Part shown: in pieces, positions 16,055 through 23,062 of the stretch
Position numbering within the stretch: position 1 is the stretch's first letter
Layout of the letters: each line of letters begins with the position of its first letter
DNA from: SZUA-448 sp045593785
GTDB lineage: Bacteria > Bacillota > Clostridia > Lachnospirales > Lachnospiraceae
DNA length: 26,894 nt
Assembly: GCA_045593785.1 (NCBI GenBank)
Contig: JAZNXH010000025.1
Coordinates: 1-26,894, forward strand
Reading direction: 5' to 3'
Notes under the pieces: model-generated
Told to the model about the DNA's origin: nothing
Databases searched by the model: none
Seen by the model: the letters and a program-made list of their open reading frames with translations, nothing else
Translations under genes and position numbers: made by a program

Positions 16055-16604
16055 CTTCTATCCTCCCATCATCCGGTTTCATTTTCGCAAGGTCTTCATA
16101 GGTGTAAAAAACTCTTGTTCGCTTCATACCCTGCCAGCCATACCATACTCCAAGCCCCATCAGGATTACCGCACAGCAGAGAGCAACAACCCAGTCTGCA
16201 AATATCCATTGCCACAAAACAAATCCGCTGATTAACGCTCCTGTCAATGCCGAAATCATGTATAAATAACGTTGAAATAAAGCGTCGAGTTCCAGTTTCT
16301 TTAATATATATGTCCACAAAACAGTTACCATACAACAAATGCAAACGGACAGAAACATCACTACAACAAAAATATACATTTGCACTATCCGGTTCTCCGT
16401 TATCTGTGCAATGATATGATATCCGGCTCTTCCGCACACAGCACCCACTATAACCGGCATAATTTTACGAAAATAACGATATCCCAGGAATGTTAACACG
16501 ATTCCGGCAACAAAGGTTATCACGACTAATATCAATGTGACCCATTCTTGCGAAAACTGTAGCTTATCTTCCCACTCCGGAAGAACTAAAACAAACTTCT
16601 CCAT
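16047..16604 (-). CDS. DUF4203/TMEM198-like multi-pass membrane protein
   Basis: About 185 residues with five to six membrane segments. The pattern TFLGYRYFRKIMPVIVGAVC (aromatic G-Y-R-x-F/K loop, then a small-residue helix) resembles DUF4203/TMEM198-type proteins; the match is by pattern only. Function unknown. It is the first gene of the operon and overlaps the VTC gene by 8 bases. Starts are ambiguous: ATGs at 16628, 16613 and 16604 are in frame. I chose 16604 because AAAGGA lies 12 bases upstream, whereas it is only 3 from 16613 and 16628 has no site. A frame running to TTG 16646 would begin at the predicted transcription start. Confidence 0.7.
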   Translation of the reverse strand: MEKFVLVLPEWEDKLQFSQEWVTLILVVITFVAGIVLTFLGYRYFRKIMPVIVGAVCGRAGYHIIAQITENRIVQMYIFVVVMFLSVCICCMVTVLWTYILKKLELDALFQRYLYMISALTGALISGFVLWQWIFADWVVALCCAVILMGLGVWYGWQGMKRTRVFYTYEDLAKMKPDDGRIEDA

Positions 16605-16653
16605 TCTCCGCATCGTTCCTTTCTGCATCTTTCTTTTATATTGCAAACCTGTC

Positions 16654-16683
16654 GATATAATTCTGCATCAATACGACTGTCAA
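16654..16683 (-). promoter_or_regulatory. promoter of the eight-gene polymer operon
   Basis: Minus strand: a perfect TTGACA (16678-16683), an 18-base spacer and TATATC (16654-16659). It begins seven bases beyond the terminator of the chemotaxis receptor gene. Predicted start near 16647, leaving a leader of about 40 bases. Confidence 0.6.
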
Positions 16684-16689
16684 GAACAT

Positions 16690-16717
16690 AAAAGGACCAC
16701 CGCTTATGCGGTAGCCC
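16690..16717 (-). terminator. terminator of the chemotaxis receptor gene
   Basis: Minus strand: GGGCTACCGC and GCGGTGGTCC form a 10-bp stem with two G-U pairs and an ATAA loop, followed by TTTT. It starts 11 bases after the receptor stop codon and separates that gene from the operon promoter. The T-run is short, so some read-through is likely. Confidence 0.65.
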
Positions 16718-16728
16718 CCTACTTTATA

Positions 16729-18675
16729 TTAAAACTCAAACTTCTGGATAATTGCCTTCAGATCTTCCACTCTTGCTACCGTATCGTTCGTCAAGTCATA
16801 GTTATCACTGGTAACACTAACAACGCCGGTGGTCTTATCCGCAATATCATTAACACCGGAGGATGTCTCTGCAACTGCTGCATAGATACTTTCCACTGCT
16901 GCTGCAATCTCCTTGATAGAACCGTTCAGCACTTCAATTTCCTGAGAAATATTGTTCATACCGGCACGGAACGTATCTGCGTCATCCATATACTGAACAC
17001 CAATATTACTGAAGTTATCGTAATCTACAAGAACAGTATTTTCAAGGAAGTTCGAAGTCTCTTCCATACTGGTAGTAATATTGGTAACTGCCAAGTTAAC
17101 TTCTTTGATAATCTCATTGATATCGTTTACGGTCTCAAGAGAACGGTTCGCCAGCTTACTGATTTCGGTAGCAACGACCGAGAATCCTCTTCCTGCCTCA
17201 CCTGCACGTGCTGCCTCGATACTTGCATTCAGGGAAAGCAAGCTGGTCTGGTCGGATACTTCTACGATTGCATTGGTCAGTTCATTGATCTTAGCAACCG
17301 ACTTCAAACCTTCTACCGCAAGCTGAGTCTTATCTTTAATCAACTGATACATCTTCTTGGTCTCAACAATAGCTGCTGCAGTAGAATTCTGCATGTTCTG
17401 CGCACGTCCTGCAATCTCGCCGGAAGCCTTATTACTCTGTTCCGTCTCTTTGCTGATTTCTTCTGCCTGCGTACGCATCTGAAGCATATGGTCGTTCATC
17501 AGCTGAGTCATATTGTTTACCTGAACGGTACTTGCTGCCAGCTGCTGAATGGTAGCGGAGTTATCCATACAGAGTGTATGTACCTGGTTACTGGACTCTT
17601 CCAGTTTTGCCATATTGGAATTGATATTGTTGTTCGTCTGGTCAATCTTGCTTACTACATCATAAAGATAACCGGACATCTCTTTTACTGCACGGCTAAT
17701 CAAACCGGATTCGTCTTTTCTCGCACAGAGATTATCCATATAATCCGGAAGTCTTAACTTCAGCTTCGCAGTTTCATTAATAACTTCTGTCACCTGATTT
17801 AACGGCTTCGTGATGCGTTTTACCAGAATCGCCGCAACAAATACCGCAACTGCAAGAATTGCAACGCCAATCAGAATCGACAACATACGCAACTGCGCTA
17901 CCGGTGCCAGAAGTTCCGACTCAGGTGCACAGACAATTGCCATGTTACGGATTGCCGTGATGTAATAGCTCATATACATCGTTTCTCCGGTAGTCGCATC
18001 CACATATACACTGCACAGATTATCCGGAATCTTTCCTTTTGCTACGCTTGCAACAATATCTGTGATTTCCGGAACCTTATTCGGCTTACCATTCTTCGTC
18101 TCATCGGAATGAAGAACGATGATACCGCTTCGTGAAAGCACCATGTACTGAAAATGTTCTACTCCGTCAATTGTTATATCGGATATCACTGCACTGTACT
18201 CTTCTGCAGTAAGCTGCTTGCCGACATCGGTATTTTCCTCAGCCTTATCAATCAGCTTACCATAAGAAGTAATCACGTTCAGCATCTTACCGTATGCTGA
18301 ATCGATTAACAGATCCTTCATAGAAGACATCATTACCTGATACATGACAAAAATAGATACCACAATACCGACTGCAACCAACACCATAACCTTTGTCTGC
18401 ATGGAATGAAGCGCACTAAACTTGCCGGCCTTTACTTCCTTCCGGCTACCTGAAGAGCTCTTTCCTTTGAAGTGGAAAATCTCTTTTATCTTAATGTTTT
18501 TCACTTTCGGCATCTTTATCTTCTTCTCTTTTTCCTTTTTAACTTCTTCCAAATTTTCCGTCTCCTGCCCCATAACTTCCTGTTGTTCCGCTACAACTTC
18601 CTCTAACAGCGCCTTTCCTTCTTTTCTTGCTTTCTTAAGCAATGATTTATCAAGTTCAAGCTTAGGTTCTCTCAT
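16729..18675 (-). CDS. methyl-accepting chemotaxis protein with Cache-type sensor
   Basis: A 648-residue membrane receptor. TM1 is at about 95-115, an extracellular Cache-like ligand domain at about 120-258 (RSGIIVLHSDETKNGKPN is typical), TM2 at 263-285, HAMP at about 286-340 and the cytoplasmic signalling domain to the end. The signalling tip, with EVSDQTSLLSLNASIEAARA then GEAGRGFSVVATEISKLA, is the canonical CheA/CheW contact hairpin. No CheR-tethering pentapeptide is seen. Odd feature: about 94 cytoplasmic residues precede TM1, very rich in Lys and Glu (KKEKEKKIK; KVKNIKIKEIF), where most receptors have fewer than 20. AGGAGG seven bases before ATG. It is followed by a terminator and then the polymer operon, so any functional link is by proximity only. 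Confidence 0.93.
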   Translation of the reverse strand: MREPKLELDKSLLKKARKEGKALLEEVVAEQQEVMGQETENLEEVKKEKEKKIKMPKVKNIKIKEIFHFKGKSSSGSRKEVKAGKFSALHSMQTKVMVLVAVGIVVSIFVMYQVMMSSMKDLLIDSAYGKMLNVITSYGKLIDKAEENTDVGKQLTAEEYSAVISDITIDGVEHFQYMVLSRSGIIVLHSDETKNGKPNKVPEITDIVASVAKGKIPDNLCSVYVDATTGETMYMSYYITAIRNMAIVCAPESELLAPVAQLRMLSILIGVAILAVAVFVAAILVKRITKPLNQVTEVINETAKLKLRLPDYMDNLCARKDESGLISRAVKEMSGYLYDVVSKIDQTNNNINSNMAKLEESSNQVHTLCMDNSATIQQLAASTVQVNNMTQLMNDHMLQMRTQAEEISKETEQSNKASGEIAGRAQNMQNSTAAAIVETKKMYQLIKDKTQLAVEGLKSVAKINELTNAIVEVSDQTSLLSLNASIEAARAGEAGRGFSVVATEISKLANRSLETVNDINEIIKEVNLAVTNITTSMEETSNFLENTVLVDYDNFSNIGVQYMDDADTFRAGMNNISQEIEVLNGSIKEIAAAVESIYAAVAETSSGVNDIADKTTGVVSVTSDNYDLTNDTVARVEDLKAIIQKFEF

Positions 18676-18703
18676 AACGGCACCTCCTCTTGTAATCTTG
18701 TAT

Positions 18704-18712
18704 ATAATAACA
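18704..18712 (-). promoter_or_regulatory. extended -10 promoter of the chemotaxis receptor gene
   Basis: Minus strand TGTTATTAT (18704-18712), an extended -10 element lying about 30 bases before the ATG. No convincing -35 box and no sigma-D (flagellar-type) motif is visible. Confidence 0.4.
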
Positions 18713-18796
18713 CATTCTGTGAAGAAAATACATAGATTTTTTCGTCAAACCGCTGATGTTTTTTGTTTTTTCTTCATTTTTTGAATATTTTTACTT

Positions 18797-19054
18797 TTAT
18801 TCTGTATGTATAACATTGGAATAGACAGTTTTTACACTAATTCCATCAATTGCTCCGATTTTTCCGGACAGTGCGGAAATCACATCCTGCGGTGCGTCCA
18901 TAGCCACGGATATCACATTCACGCTGCGTTCCTTATATGGAATCCCCATTCTTCCAATAATATAATCCCCATAATCATGCAACAATTGATTTAACCGCAT
19001 CGTCGATTCCGTTTTCTCTACAATAATGCCAAGAAGTGCAACTCTGGTTTCCAT
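18797..19054 (-). CDS. TM1266-family (iron-only hydrogenase system) putative regulator
   Basis: An 85-residue single-domain protein. The opening RVALLGIIVEKTESTMRLNQ, the central DYIIGRMGIPY and the late DVISALSGKIGAIDGISVKT are diagnostic of the TM1266 family, which has an ACT/NikR-like ferredoxin fold. Members are commonly encoded with [FeFe]-hydrogenase maturation genes and are thought to be regulators, but no ligand or DNA target is established. Here no hydrogenase or HydE/F/G gene is nearby. ATG with GGAGGG four bases upstream. A good divergent promoter precedes it, sharing a 234-base intergenic region with pyk. Confidence 0.85.
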   Translation of the reverse strand: METRVALLGIIVEKTESTMRLNQLLHDYGDYIIGRMGIPYKERSVNVISVAMDAPQDVISALSGKIGAIDGISVKTVYSNVIHTE

Positions 19055-19087
19055 TCGCCCTCCACACTAATATGATATTTTACAATT

Positions 19088-19115
19088 ATTATATCATAGG
19101 CCCGGCAAAAGACAA
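19088..19115 (-). promoter_or_regulatory. promoter of the TM1266-family gene
   Basis: Minus strand: TTGTCT (19110-19115), 16-base spacer, TATAAT (19088-19093) preceded by TGA, giving an extended -10. Divergent from the pyk promoter. Confidence 0.65.
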
Positions 19116-19169
19116 GACAGCCATACCTCATTCCACACGTAAAGATTCCATAAACCAGCAACAAAACAG

Positions 19170-19198
19170 TTGACTTTATTACCCGTGCGTAATAAAAT
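19170..19198 (+). promoter_or_regulatory. promoter of pyk
   Basis: Plus strand: TTGACT (19170-19175), 17-base spacer, TAAAAT (19193-19198). Predicted start near 19205; leader about 84 bases to the pyk ATG. Confidence 0.65.
19176..19195. promoter_or_regulatory. palindromic operator candidate inside the pyk promoter
   Basis: Perfect 7-base arms TTATTAC / GTAATAA around a 6-base centre (CCGTGC) fill the spacer between the -35 and -10 boxes and reach into the -10. A bound dimeric repressor would block polymerase. The arms differ from the usual Rex half-site (TTGTTAA), so the regulator is unknown. Confidence 0.45.
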
Positions 19199-19288
19199 CG
19201 GGCTATTGTTTTGATACTAACAATCAAACACCATGTTTATCGAAAGTAGCTCGCCGGTTTCCCTTATCCCGGCAGAAACGAGGAATAT

Positions 19289-20770
19289 ATGAGAAAAACA
19301 AAAATTGTTTGTACCATCGGTCCCGCATGCTCCGATGAAACAACCCTGACCGCCATGATGAAGGCCGGCATGAATGTTGCTCGCTTAAACTTTTCACATG
19401 GCACTCACGAAGAGCAATTGGCTCGCATCGAACTCATTGACCGATTGCGAAAAGAATTAAACCTTCCTGTAGCTATCCTCTTGGACACCAAAGGTCCTGA
19501 ATATCGTATCCGTCGCTTTAGTACAGGAAAAGTAACTCTTATGGAGGGCAATGATTTTACTTTCACCACGCGCGAAATCGACGGTAACGAAAACATTGTT
19601 TCCGTTAATTACAAAGGACTTGCGAATGACCTTGACCCCGACGACATTATCCTGTTGAACAACGGACTCTTAAAATTCAAAGTCAAAGAAATCATTGATA
19701 CTGACATCCACTGCGAGATTTTAGTCGGCGGCGAGCTCTCCGACCGTAAGAGCATGAGTTTCCCGAACAAGCTTCTGAAGCAACCCTACTTAAGTGAACA
19801 AGACAAGGCAGACCTGATCTTCGCGATGGAACATGACGTAGACTTCATCGCCTGCTCCTTCGTATCCTGTCGTCAGGATCTTCTGGACGTGAAACATTTC
19901 ATGCGTGAATATTACAGCACCCACAGATACAGTACCGCTTTCGCTGCAACAGAATCCGGGACTTCCTCACCTACCCTGTACAATCCGGACGAGATCGAAC
20001 TACTCGCAAAAATCGAAAATCAGGCAGGCATTGATAACATTGAAGAAATCTGTTCCGAATGCTGTGGCATCATGATTGGTCGTGGCGATATGGGCGTTGA
20101 GATTCCGTTTGAACAGCTTCCGGCTGCCCAAAAACATCTGATTACCCGCTGCCGTCTGCTCGGCAAACGTGTTATCACCGCGACCGAGATGTTGGAATCC
20201 ATGATTCACAATCCCCGCCCGACCCGGGCCGAGACTTCTGACGTTGCAAACGCTGTCTACGATGGCACCAGTGCCATCATGCTCTCCGGCGAGACCGCCG
20301 CAGGCAAATATCCGGTACTTGCAGTCGAGACCATGTCCCGCATCGCAGAAGAAACTGAAAAAAATATCAACTACGAAAAGCGTTTCCGCAACTCGGAATT
20401 CCGTATCAAAAACACCGTCGATGCCATCTCCCATGCAACCTGCGGTATGGCAATTGACATCAATGCCAAGGCAATCGCAGTCTGCACCTTGTCCGGCATG
20501 ACTGCCCGTATGGTATCGCGCTTCCGTAACCCCGCCGATATCTTAGGTTTCACCACCAACGAGAAGACTTATCGCAAGCTCGCCCTCTCCTGGGGTATCA
20601 CTCCCGCACTCGGTGACACCTACGACTCCACCGAAGTCCTATTCTACGCTGCCAAGCAAAAGGCAACCGAAGTCTTCGGACTCAACCGCGGCGACCATCT
20701 TATCATCACCGGTGGCATGACCCGCGGCGTCTCCGGCAACACTAATATGTTGAAGATAGAGACTATCTAG
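19289..20770 (+). CDS. pyk: pyruvate kinase
   Basis: A 493-residue cytoplasmic enzyme that transfers phosphate from phosphoenolpyruvate to ADP, the last step of glycolysis. The opening KTKIVCTIGPACSDETTL, the NFSHG block (residues about 35-39), LLDTKGPEYRIRRF, and the active-site stretch GRGDMGVEIPFEQLPAAQK followed by ITATEMLESMIHNPRPTRAE and DGTSAIMLSGETAAGKYP are all present. The TKGPE motif keeps the Glu typical of K+-dependent enzymes. The extra C-terminal PEP-utiliser domain of some Bacillus enzymes is absent. ATG with a GAGGA ribosome site upstream. It is the only plus-strand gene here, with its own promoter and a convergent glnA neighbour. Confidence 0.97.
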   Translation: MRKTKIVCTIGPACSDETTLTAMMKAGMNVARLNFSHGTHEEQLARIELIDRLRKELNLPVAILLDTKGPEYRIRRFSTGKVTLMEGNDFTFTTREIDGNENIVSVNYKGLANDLDPDDIILLNNGLLKFKVKEIIDTDIHCEILVGGELSDRKSMSFPNKLLKQPYLSEQDKADLIFAMEHDVDFIACSFVSCRQDLLDVKHFMREYYSTHRYSTAFAATESGTSSPTLYNPDEIELLAKIENQAGIDNIEEICSECCGIMIGRGDMGVEIPFEQLPAAQKHLITRCRLLGKRVITATEMLESMIHNPRPTRAETSDVANAVYDGTSAIMLSGETAAGKYPVLAVETMSRIAEETEKNINYEKRFRNSEFRIKNTVDAISHATCGMAIDINAKAIAVCTLSGMTARMVSRFRNPADILGFTTNEKTYRKLALSWGITPALGDTYDSTEVLFYAAKQKATEVFGLNRGDHLIITGGMTRGVSGNTNMLKIETI

Positions 20771-20780
20771 TAACCTCAAT

Positions 20781-20794
20781 CCGGGCTGTCGCAT
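20781..20794. repeat. inverted copy of the glnA terminator arm near the pyk end
   Basis: The 14 bases CCGGGCTGTCGCAT occur 10 bases after the pyk stop and again, inverted and without mismatch, at 20998-21011 inside the glnA terminator. The two copies bracket the folded element at 20821-20972. Confidence 0.8.
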
Positions 20795-20820
20795 CTTCAT
20801 CTCAATTTTTCCAGTTCCGA

Positions 20821-20972
20821 AAAGGGGCAAACATTACAATTCAATAGTTGTGAACGTAGAGTGACGCCGACCCTTATATCGTGGCGAGCATGTGAGCCAG
20901 GATATTAGTGGCGCTGCGTCACGGCCCGAGCGAAAGCGGGTCACAACTATGAATTGCAATGCTTGCCCCTTT
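20821..20972. repeat. folded inverted-repeat element (MITE-like repeat or structured RNA)
   Basis: A 152-base non-coding block. The ends (20821-20853 and 20941-20972) pair over about 30 positions, with two A-C mismatches and one bulged A. Inside are GTGACGC/GCGTCAC (20861-20867 with 20916-20922), a hairpin ATATC-G-TGGC / GCCA-G-GATAT (20876-20905) and a GAAA-tetraloop hairpin (20925-20940). Together they make a three-way junction. No reading frame of note fits. It could be a small non-autonomous mobile repeat, a bidirectional terminator or a structured RNA; no target-site duplication or clear promoter is visible. Confidence 0.6.
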
Positions 20973-20978
20973 GACACT

Positions 20979-21011
20979 AAAAAAACCGGACTGTCAAATG
21001 CGACAGCCCGG
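20979..21011 (-). terminator. intrinsic terminator of glnA
   Basis: Minus strand: CCGGGCTGTC, a GCATTT loop, GACAGTCCGG (one A-C mismatch), then seven T. It begins nine bases after the glnA stop. A textbook terminator. Confidence 0.88.
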
Positions 21012-21020
21012 TTCATTATT

Positions 21021-22451
21021 TTACAGATCGAAGTATGCAGCGAACTCTGCCGGATGCGGAATCGTGTTAATCTTCTTTGCTTCTGCCCTCTTCTTTGCTA
21101 CCCAGATATCAATCAGTCTCTGCGGGAATACACCGCCTGCAGTCAGATAATCATGGTCTTTCTCCAGTGCATCGAGTGCCTCGTCAAGGGTCTTCGGCAA
21201 CGCCTGAAGTTTAGACTTTTCTTCCTCGGACAGGTTATAGAGGTTAAAGTCAAACGGCCCCCAGTTGCACTTGCTCGGGTCAATCTTCTTCTGGATACCA
21301 TCAAGACCTGCCATCAGGATTGCAGCATATGCGTAGTACGGATTACAGGTTGCATCCGGGCTTCTCAACTCAAAACGACGCTTGTCCGGAGTCTTTGCAT
21401 AAGCAGGGATACGAATAACCGCACTACGGTTGGAAGTTGCATAACCAATGGTTACCGGAGCCTCAAATCCCGGAATCAGTCTCTTGTAAGAGTTGGTAGA
21501 CGGATTGGTAAATGCACAGAGGGACGCTGCATGGGTCAAAAGACCGCCGATGAAGTAATGTGCAGTCTCGCTCAGTCCCGAGTAGCCTGCATCATCACAG
21601 AACAACGGCTTGCCCTCCTTAAACAGTAACATATGCACATGCATACCGTTACCCGCTTCACCGTAAATCGGCTTCGGAAGGAAAGTTGCGGTCTTACCTG
21701 CCTGAACGGCTGCGTTCTTCACTACATACTTGATAATCATAGTGTTGTCCGCCATCGTCGTCATCTCGCCAAGCTCAACTTCGATTTCCATCTGTCCGGA
21801 ACCGCCAACTTCATGGTGATGATATTTTACCTTAACCCCTGCTTCTTCAAGCATCAGACACATATTGCTTCTGAGGTCATAGCAGATATCATGCGGCTTA
21901 TCGATGTGATAACCGCCCTTCTGCGGAGTCTGATATCCTGCATTTTCACCGGCATTCCCGGTGTTCCACTCTGCCTGCTTTGTATCAAGAGAATATGAAA
22001 CCTTCTGAGACTGTACATTAAAATCAACACGGTCAAATACATGGAACTCAAATTCCGGTCCGATGATCATTTCATCTGCAATACCGGTAGACTTCATATA
22101 CTCTACCGCATGCTTGGACACATTTCTCGGATCCTGATCAAATCTGCGGTTGGTCGGCTTATCAATGATAAATACATCACCAATCATCGAAATCGTCTTT
22201 ACTTCTGCAAACGGATCAAGCATTGCACTTGCAAGGTCCGGAATGAACACCATATCACTTTTTTCAACCGGAGCAAATCCATAGTTGGAACCGTCAAAAC
22301 CGATACCATCTTCCATCAGGGACGGCTGGAATCTGCTCTCCGGAATTGCGATGTGTCTCCATCTTCCGTCCAGATCGATCATCTTAAAATCAATCATCTT
22401 TACATCGTTTTCCGCGCAATACTTTTTTGCCTCGTCAAATGTCTTAAACAT
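21021..22451 (-). CDS. glnA: glutamine synthetase, type I (GSI-beta-like)
   Basis: A 476-residue enzyme that makes glutamine from glutamate, ammonia and ATP in the cytoplasm. Catalytic blocks are DGSNYGFAPVEKSDMV, GPEFEFHVFD, YHHHEVGGSGQMEIEVE, KTATFLPKPIYGEAGNGMHVH, NSYKRLIPGFEAPV, NRSAVIRIP and RRFELRSPD. The insertion after GPEFEFHVFD and the ending AGGVFPQRLIDIW ... TPHPAEF-like tail follow the GSI-beta (E. coli) pattern. NLY at 403-405 matches the E. coli adenylylation site; Tyr405 is 71 residues from the C-terminus, the same as E. coli Tyr397. I chose ATG 22451 with GGAAGGT upstream; the frame extends to 22481 through the ribosome site. It follows the P-loop kinase gene by 59 bases and ends in a strong terminator. 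Confidence 0.96.
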   Translation of the reverse strand: MFKTFDEAKKYCAENDVKMIDFKMIDLDGRWRHIAIPESRFQPSLMEDGIGFDGSNYGFAPVEKSDMVFIPDLASAMLDPFAEVKTISMIGDVFIIDKPTNRRFDQDPRNVSKHAVEYMKSTGIADEMIIGPEFEFHVFDRVDFNVQSQKVSYSLDTKQAEWNTGNAGENAGYQTPQKGGYHIDKPHDICYDLRSNMCLMLEEAGVKVKYHHHEVGGSGQMEIEVELGEMTTMADNTMIIKYVVKNAAVQAGKTATFLPKPIYGEAGNGMHVHMLLFKEGKPLFCDDAGYSGLSETAHYFIGGLLTHAASLCAFTNPSTNSYKRLIPGFEAPVTIGYATSNRSAVIRIPAYAKTPDKRRFELRSPDATCNPYYAYAAILMAGLDGIQKKIDPSKCNWGPFDFNLYNLSEEEKSKLQALPKTLDEALDALEKDHDYLTAGGVFPQRLIDIWVAKKRAEAKKINTIPHPAEFAAYFDL

Positions 22452-22510
22452 TTTTTGTACCTTCCTTTCCTTTGGTTTCATTTATTACAATGCGGTCGTA
22501 CAACCCCATA

Positions 22511-23023
22511 TCAACCGCTTTGTCTACACACCTGACTTTCAAGAAAATCAATAAAATCCGCACCTGCTGCTTCCAGTGGTCTGTTGTTTTGATAAACATA
22601 ATCATACTCATAACAATTCACTTCATCATCCGAAGCATTGCCCCAGTCTGCACTCATTTGTTCCCGTTCAACCAGAAGTGTCACGCAACGGGTCGGAATC
22701 CGTTCCTTGAACTTATCAATCTCTTTCGGTTCACGGATATGTACAAACATCAGCTCACCGTCGCCTGCCATGAATTCCTCATAGCAGTTATATAAATAGG
22801 TGGTCGGAAGTTCATTGTATTCTGTAAACAGTTGCTTCAGATCCGACAGGAATTTGCGGGACTTTGCATCTTTCCCTCCATCCCAGCCGTTTGCAAGCGC
22901 GATATTCTTTATGGGTGTAATTGACGAAACATTCATTACTTTATATCGCAGTGCCGCAGCATCACAGAGTGTATCTTTTCCGACGCCGCCTCTGCCATTA
23001 ATCACTATCACTGTTTTCTCCAT
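22511..23023 (-). CDS. P-loop nucleotide/nucleoside-kinase-like protein
   Basis: A 170-residue cytoplasmic protein. The Walker A motif is NGRGGVGKDT (residues 9-18), of the G-x-x-G-x-GKD type found in nucleoside monophosphate kinases. Later segments FVHIREPKEIDKFK (Walker-B-like region with an REP lid motif) and the TLLVERE strand support the deoxynucleoside-monophosphate-kinase fold. Substrate cannot be assigned. ATG with a modest TAGGGT ribosome site. It lies 39 bases after the CvpA-like gene and 59 before glnA; no mechanistic link to nitrogen metabolism is evident. Confidence 0.75.
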   Translation of the reverse strand: MEKTVIVINGRGGVGKDTLCDAAALRYKVMNVSSITPIKNIALANGWDGGKDAKSRKFLSDLKQLFTEYNELPTTYLYNCYEEFMAGDGELMFVHIREPKEIDKFKERIPTRCVTLLVEREQMSADWGNASDDEVNCYEYDYVYQNNRPLEAAGADFIDFLESQVCRQSG

Positions 23024-23062
23024 CGTTTTTACCCTATTCTTTCTTCTATTTTCTGACCGATA

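Noticed and set aside
16605..16650. Riboswitch (for example c-di-GMP) before the polymer operon
   Set aside because: The leader after the predicted start is about 40 bases, too short for a known aptamer.
16537..17757. Long plus-strand frame (406 codons)
   Set aside because: It lies antisense to the well-supported chemotaxis receptor; the product is Cys/Ile/Asn rich without domains and has no ribosome site.
20892..21629. Plus-strand frame of 245 codons
   Set aside because: It crosses the folded intergenic element and runs antisense to glnA; no recognisable family.
22452..22510. Promoter or GlnR operator before glnA
   Set aside because: TTGATA and TGTAAT are 19 bases apart, a poor fit, and no TGTnA-N7-TnACA site is visible.
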